Source: Candidatus Sumerlaeia bacterium
Lineage (GTDB): Bacteria > Sumerlaeota > Sumerlaeia > SLMS01
NCBI GenBank assembly: GCA_020831705.1
Contig: JAFIGB010000418.1
Span: 1 to 38,676, forward strand
Direction of reading: 5' to 3'
Length of the DNA: 38,676 nucleotides
The position numbers and the translations under genes were made by a program. The stretch's first letter is position 1. Every line of letters starts with the position of its first letter. Below are positions 35,524 to 38,676 of the stretch, piece by piece. The notes beneath the pieces were generated by a model that had not been told where the DNA came from, did no database searches, and saw nothing but the letters and a program-made list of their open reading frames with translations.

Positions 35524-35637
35524 GGACCGTGAAGGCTCAAGGTGCGCTTGACGCGGGTGCTGATAAAAGGGTTTCTGGATTCAGGATCGGGGGGCAAAGT
35601 ACCACACCCGGTCCGCTTTTGCCACGGGAGCCCTCCC

Positions 35638-35841
35638 ATGAAAGCCCAGAAGATTCCGCCAACGCTTGTCTCCGACCTGGCCACCCTCTCACGGCCCCGC
35701 CAGTTCCGCGACACCGACCCCCAGATGCTCTTTGCGATCTGGAACATGGAACTCGGCGTCGACCCCGACAAATCCCTCAACGAAGTCGAAAACGCCACCG
35801 TGGCCTACGACAAATTCAAACCCGGCATTTCACAGCGGTGA
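35638..35841 (+). CDS. Small protein of unknown function (67 aa)
   Basis: MKAQKIPPTLVSDLATLSRP starts at an ATG with GGGAG nine bases upstream. The protein is soluble and has no signal peptide. The composition is protein-like, with a helical stretch DTDPQMLFAIWNMELGVDPD. No family is recognised. It lies 68 bases before another small gene, and the two may be co-transcribed. Confidence 0.55.
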   Translation: MKAQKIPPTLVSDLATLSRPRQFRDTDPQMLFAIWNMELGVDPDKSLNEVENATVAYDKFKPGISQR

Positions 35842-35909
35842 GGGGGGGATTGCTCCCCCAGTCCTCTTTTCTTCCATTTTGTGTTTATTGGCGAAGGGTG
35901 AAGTGCGCG

Positions 35910-36176
35910 ATGACCCCGGAGCAGATTCAGCAAATCATTGAAAGAGTGAACAGTCGCCTGATCACTTTGGGTAGAGGCCGTGGGGTTGACCTGCACGTTG
36001 AAAAGGAGGGGTCAACTTTCGACGATGACTGGCTCTATGTCAGTGTGGAAACCACCACTGATAAAATAAGGGTGGCCGACTTCGCCGAGATCCTCTCGGA
36101 AATCGAAGCCGAACTCAGGCAGCAGGGAGTAAACAATGTCCTCCTTGTGCCCTCACATGCTGGTGGTGGGGTCTGA
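35910..36176 (+). CDS. Small acidic protein of unknown function (88 aa)
   Basis: MTPEQIQQIIERVNSRLI starts at an ATG preceded by AAGGGTGAAG. The track ORF runs much further upstream, but that part overlaps other frames. The sequence mixes an amphipathic helix, a strand region (DDWLYVSVETTTDKIRV), a second helix (FAEILSEIEAELRQQG) and a final strand (NNVLLVPSH). This alpha-beta-beta-alpha-beta pattern suggests a small ferredoxin-like fold. No family is recognised. It lies in an accessory stretch next to an AbiEi-type antitoxin. Confidence 0.6.
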   Translation: MTPEQIQQIIERVNSRLITLGRGRGVDLHVEKEGSTFDDDWLYVSVETTTDKIRVADFAEILSEIEAELRQQGVNNVLLVPSHAGGGV

Positions 36177-36287
36177 AGGGGGGATTGATTCAGCGCTTTT
36201 TTTACCTGCTGCGAAGGCCTATCATCGAGCGTCATACGCGCATGTAAATGGATCGGTTTGCAGTTGCCCTTGACCTGAGCGATCAGT

Positions 36288-36336
36288 CGGATAATAACCC
36301 ATGCAGTCTCAAGAGAGACAACGAGGTTATTATCCG
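36288..36336. promoter_or_regulatory. Nested inverted repeat, probable operator of abiEi-like gene
   Basis: CGGATAATAACC (36288-36299) and GGTTATTATCCG (36325-36336) are perfect 12-bp reverse complements. Between them GTCTC-AAGA-GAGAC (36306-36319) is a second, almost concentric palindrome. The right arm ends two bases before the ATG. The left arm contains GATAAT, which may be a -10 box. AbiEi proteins are known to repress their own promoters by binding inverted repeats, so this is very likely the autoregulatory site. Confidence 0.7.
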
Positions 36337-36338
36337 GG

Positions 36339-36941
36339 ATGAACAGCAACACAACCATCACCAAGCTCTTCGAGAAACGAGGTGGCATGCTGCGCACCGC
36401 AGAGGCCCTGCGCCTCGGCGTCCACCCGCGCGATCTCTACCGGCTCCGTGATGAGGGAACAATCGAGGCGGTGTCGCGGGGGCTTTATCGCCTTCGCTCC
36501 AAGCCCCTTTCCGAGCATGCGGACCTGGTCACGGTGACCCTGCGATGCCCGAATGCCGTCATCTGCCTGGGGTCCGCCCTGGCCTTTCACGAACTAACCA
36601 CCCAAATTCCGCACGAAGTCTCCATCGCCTTTCCCCGTGGGGCCTGGTCGCCCCGGATCGAGCATCCTCCGATCCGTGTGCATTGGTTCTCTGCCGAACT
36701 CCTCAGGGAAGGGGTGGAGGTGCATCGCCTTGACGATCAGGAGGTGCGCATCACCTCCCGTGAGAAGACGCTTGTGGATCTGTTTCGGTTCCGGAGCAAG
36801 CTGGGCTCGGACCTCTTCGTGGAAGGACTCCGCCGCTATGCCGAAGGGAGGAAGCGCCGCATTCCCGAGCTAATTCGCCTGGCCAAACTTGCCGGTGTGG
36901 AAGGACCGATCAGGCCGTATCTGGAAGGGGTGCTGTCATGA
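36339..36941 (+). CDS. AbiEi-type antitoxin / transcription regulator
   Basis: The protein is 200 aa. The N-terminal winged-helix region (LFEKRGGMLRTAEALRLGVHPRDLYRLRDEGTIEAVSRGLYRL) is typical of the AbiEi_4 domain. The C-terminal domain contains CLGSALAFHELTTQIPHEVSIAFPRGAWSP and ITSREKTLVDLFRFRSKLG, both usual for AbiEi antitoxins of type IV toxin-antitoxin systems that give phage abortive infection. The ATG lies directly behind a 12-bp inverted repeat, with no separate ribosome site. The stop overlaps another ATG (ATGA), the usual coupling to an AbiEii nucleotidyltransferase toxin, but no toxin frame follows. Confidence 0.83.
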   Translation: MNSNTTITKLFEKRGGMLRTAEALRLGVHPRDLYRLRDEGTIEAVSRGLYRLRSKPLSEHADLVTVTLRCPNAVICLGSALAFHELTTQIPHEVSIAFPRGAWSPRIEHPPIRVHWFSAELLREGVEVHRLDDQEVRITSREKTLVDLFRFRSKLGSDLFVEGLRRYAEGRKRRIPELIRLAKLAGVEGPIRPYLEGVLS

Positions 36942-36964
36942 AAGGGCGTGTTTATCTACAGTGA
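36938..36964 (+). pseudogene. Possible remnant of the AbiEii toxin start
   Basis: An ATG overlapping the antitoxin stop as ATGA opens MKGRVYLQ and then stops. In intact systems this position starts the AbiEii toxin. The IS element begins about 40 bases on. The remnant is too short for the family to be proved. Confidence 0.3.
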
Positions 36965-37006
36965 CGTTACCGTGCTCTCATTAAAACACGAGCCAACTTC
37001 AAGACA

Positions 37007-37020
37007 CCCTAATCCTTCAC
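37007..37020 (+). repeat. Left terminal inverted repeat of the IS
   Basis: CCCTAATCCTTCAC; it pairs with the repeat at 38660-38673 with one mismatch. It lies 92 bases before the transposase start that I prefer. Confidence 0.75.
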
Positions 37021-37111
37021 CCTACCTGCCACAAAGCAGATGACCCCCTGCCCGCCCCCATGTTTACTTGGGTTTGCGAAGACTCAACCAAACAAGAAAG
37101 GCGGCCAGAGG

Positions 37112-38476
37112 GTGACCAAGACCAAACAACAGAGAGTAAAGCGGATCAAGCTGGACTTTGCTCCCCACGAGTCGGTGACAAGCTTCGGTGGGTTTGCCGT
37201 GATCAAGCGCCTGATCCTGCGGCTCGGCATCGATGGCCTGCTCGAGAAGCATCTCCCGACACGTCGGGGATATTCGCTCCCTGAGATTGCTTGCAGCGCC
37301 GTGGCGGGATTGCTCTCCGGAGCACGGGGAACGGTGGCAACCGAGGCGGTGCGTCACGATCCGGCACTTCGAAGGCTCCTGGGCTTGTCGGGTTCGCCGG
37401 AGGAGGCGACGTTTTGGCGTTCGCTCGGGGATGCGGGTGCGCCCAAGGCACTGGCAGGTTTTGATGACATCTATGGCAAGGTCGCCCGTCGGGCGATTCT
37501 GCGTTCCTCGCGCACGGCACTCTTTGACCATGGGTTCGTTCCTGTCTTTATAGACGGAACGCTGCTGGAGGGCTCGGAGCGACGGGAGGGGACCAAGGTT
37601 CTCAAGGAAAAGGGGAAGGGCCTTCTGTGGACGGCTGGGTTTGTCGGCCCTTTTCCCTGTGCGCAGCGTCTAGCTGCCAAGGGAAAAGGTGAGGGTGAGG
37701 TAACTCACGCCCGTCAACTCCTCGAGCGTATAGACCATGACATTCTGCTCCCGACGGGGCTCAAAAAAGACGCCCTGGTGCTGATGGATTCGCTCCATGG
37801 AAACGGCCCGACCCTGGACCTTATCGAGGAGCGGGGCCTTGACTTTATCATTGGCGCGAGGGGGCTTTCGCGCGTCCAGGACGTGCTTTCCGAGCAGCAC
37901 GAGTCCCAGTGGACGCCCTCTCCGGAGTATGATGCGAAGCATCCAGGCATTGAGGAATCGGCGGTCTGCGTGGCGTCTGTGCACTGCGAGGATTGGAAGC
38001 ACAAGAGGATGATCATTGGGCGGCGCTGGAGGAAGAAGGGGGAGTTCGTGTGGAACTATACAGCGGTTCTGACAAGCCTTCGAGAGGATGATCCTCGACT
38101 TGGGGCATGCGAGAATCACGGTAAGTTTGCCAAGAAAATATGGAATCTATACAATCGCAAGGGTGCGCATGAAAATCATTTCAAGAACCTGCTTGCAGAC
38201 CTGGGCCTTCACCACCCTCCCTGCCAGGAATGGATACGCAACGCGGGCTTTTACGCCATCGGCCTTCTTGGCGGTCTGATCGGGATGACGTGTGATGTAC
38301 TGACAAGCAAGCCTTCAAAGGCGAGGCGGCGTCTTGCGACCCTTCGGCGATGGCTCCTCGCCGTGCCGGCCCGCGTGACCTGCCATGGGCGGACAGCGGT
38401 GGCGACGGTGCTGGGCCTGTCGGATTGGTGGCGAAGTTGGAGCGCGGATCGATTTGCCCGAGCGGCCCGATGTTGA
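37112..38476 (+). CDS. DDE transposase, IS1380-like
   Basis: I prefer the GTG at 37112 (VTKTKQQRVKRIKLDF, 454 aa), which has AAAGG nine bases upstream; the track ATG at 37040 would add 24 residues that look unrelated. The DDE residues are readable: D148 in FIDGT, D226 in LVLMDSLHGN and E354 in NRKGAHENHFKNLLADLG. The NRKGAHENHFK-type motif followed by HHPPC and NAGFYAIGLL corresponds to the N-R-E-K region of the IS1380/IS4 superfamily. No frameshift or stop interrupts it, so the element may be active. One GTATAGAC copy (37728) and a one-base variant (TTATAGAC near 37549) both use the rare ATA codon. Confidence 0.85.
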   Translation: MTKTKQQRVKRIKLDFAPHESVTSFGGFAVIKRLILRLGIDGLLEKHLPTRRGYSLPEIACSAVAGLLSGARGTVATEAVRHDPALRRLLGLSGSPEEATFWRSLGDAGAPKALAGFDDIYGKVARRAILRSSRTALFDHGFVPVFIDGTLLEGSERREGTKVLKEKGKGLLWTAGFVGPFPCAQRLAAKGKGEGEVTHARQLLERIDHDILLPTGLKKDALVLMDSLHGNGPTLDLIEERGLDFIIGARGLSRVQDVLSEQHESQWTPSPEYDAKHPGIEESAVCVASVHCEDWKHKRMIIGRRWRKKGEFVWNYTAVLTSLREDDPRLGACENHGKFAKKIWNLYNRKGAHENHFKNLLADLGLHHPPCQEWIRNAGFYAIGLLGGLIGMTCDVLTSKPSKARRRLATLRRWLLAVPARVTCHGRTAVATVLGLSDWWRSWSADRFARAARC

Positions 38477-38659
38477 TTTAAGACCCGCCTCGCCCCAAGA
38501 ACCCCAAAAACCTCTCCCATCCCAAAGAATCCCCCGCAGAACCCGAAAAAACAACGAAGCCCAGCCCGCCAAATGGCGGGGCAGGCCGAACACGCCGAAT
38601 TTTCTTCCGCGAAAATGCCGCGAAGCCCTTGGAGCGAAAAAAAGGGCCGGGGAAATTAT

Positions 38660-38673
38660 GTGAAGGATTGGGG
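38660..38673 (-). repeat. Right terminal inverted repeat of the IS
   Basis: GTGAAGGATTGGGG, the reverse complement of the left end with one mismatch. It lies about 180 bases after the transposase stop. The 200 bases after the transposase (38477-38676) hold no gene. Confidence 0.75.
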
Positions 38674-38676
38674 GGA

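Larger units (their letters stand above)
16131..37735. repeat. Dispersed over-represented 8-mer GTATAGAC (11 copies)
   Basis: Plus-strand copies start at 16131, 16267, 30543, 31465 and 37728. Reverse-complement copies (GTCTATAC) start at 18259, 19128, 19462, 19720, 23254 and 26963. Nine are inside genes and two (26963, 30543) are intergenic. There is none in the first 16 kb. Six copies lie between 16131 and 19727. One-base variants are at 14480 (GTCTATAA), 22813 and 38145 (ATCTATAC), 23358 (CTCTATAC) and 37549 (TTATAGAC). With about 60% GC my hand estimate of the chance number is roughly 0.7 for both strands. Confidence 0.8.
37007..38673 (+). mobile_element. IS1380-like insertion sequence
   Basis: The element is about 1.67 kb, bounded by imperfect terminal repeats CCCTAATCCTTCAC (37007-37020) and, inverted, CCCCAATCCTTCAC (38660-38673); 13 of 14 bases match. 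It encodes one transposase in a single frame. Length, single ORF and CC ends agree with the IS1380 family. The target duplication cannot be tested because the window stops three bases after the right repeat. Confidence 0.75.

Noticed and set aside
16131-37735. GTATAGAC as a KOPS- or Chi-like polar signal
   Set aside because: The copies are split 5 to 6 between strands without visible polarity in this window; a whole-genome count is needed to exclude it fully.

Overview
The window is a GC-rich (roughly 58-60% by eye) bacterial chromosome fragment. Its envelope genes fit a Gram-negative cell: TolC, a membrane fusion protein, type IV pilus parts, a lipoprotein and anchored cytochromes. Large secreted beta-helix proteins with dockerin-like C-termini and a prepilin with the YDPTNGT-type tail recall uncultured lineages such as Sumerlaeota or the PVC group. 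That is inference: no rRNA or other phylogenetic marker is present. I found no tRNA, rRNA or CRISPR array.

Layout. (1) 1-8713, minus strand: three tandem secreted parallel-beta-helix proteins sharing a calcium-loop, dockerin-like C-terminal module; the first runs off the left edge within a few codons of its expected end. (2) 9032-16834, plus strand: two overlapping ABC-2 permeases without an ATPase, a membrane-anchored TPR-like protein, pilB, pilC, a strong terminator, then a large MscS channel. (3) 16845-20339: a TPR-like protein and a GT4 glycosyltransferase (minus), a class-A beta-lactamase-like lipoprotein (plus) and a small membrane protein (minus). (4) 20505-26034, plus: ychF, then a Ser/Thr kinase whose C-terminus looks like a di-heme b-type cytochrome, a triheme cytochrome c, a Crp/Fnr-type regulator and a prepilin. 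(5) 26161-29215, accessory: an orphan MNT-type nucleotidyltransferase, a DUF2237 protein, and a translationally coupled two-gene cassette whose second protein looks like an ImmA/IrrE family member that has lost its zinc motif. (6) 29414-35495: bioB, a divergent tolC-MFP-ATPase efflux operon with no permease gene, and panC. (7) 35638 to the end: two small unknown proteins, an AbiEi-type antitoxin behind a nested inverted repeat, no intact partner toxin, and an IS1380-like element that fills the right edge.

Two observations stand out. First, the kinase / di-heme membrane domain / triheme cytochrome c / Crp cluster looks like a redox-sensing phosphorylation pathway: electrons through the hemes could gate the kinase, and the regulator could set the transcriptional response. 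Second, the 8-mer GTATAGAC occurs 11 times on the two strands between 16131 and 37735, where chance predicts about 0.7 in the whole window. In coding copies it is usually made with codons that look rare here (CTA, ATA, AGA). It behaves like a genome-specific DNA word, such as an uptake signal, a HIP1-like repeat or a methylase target.
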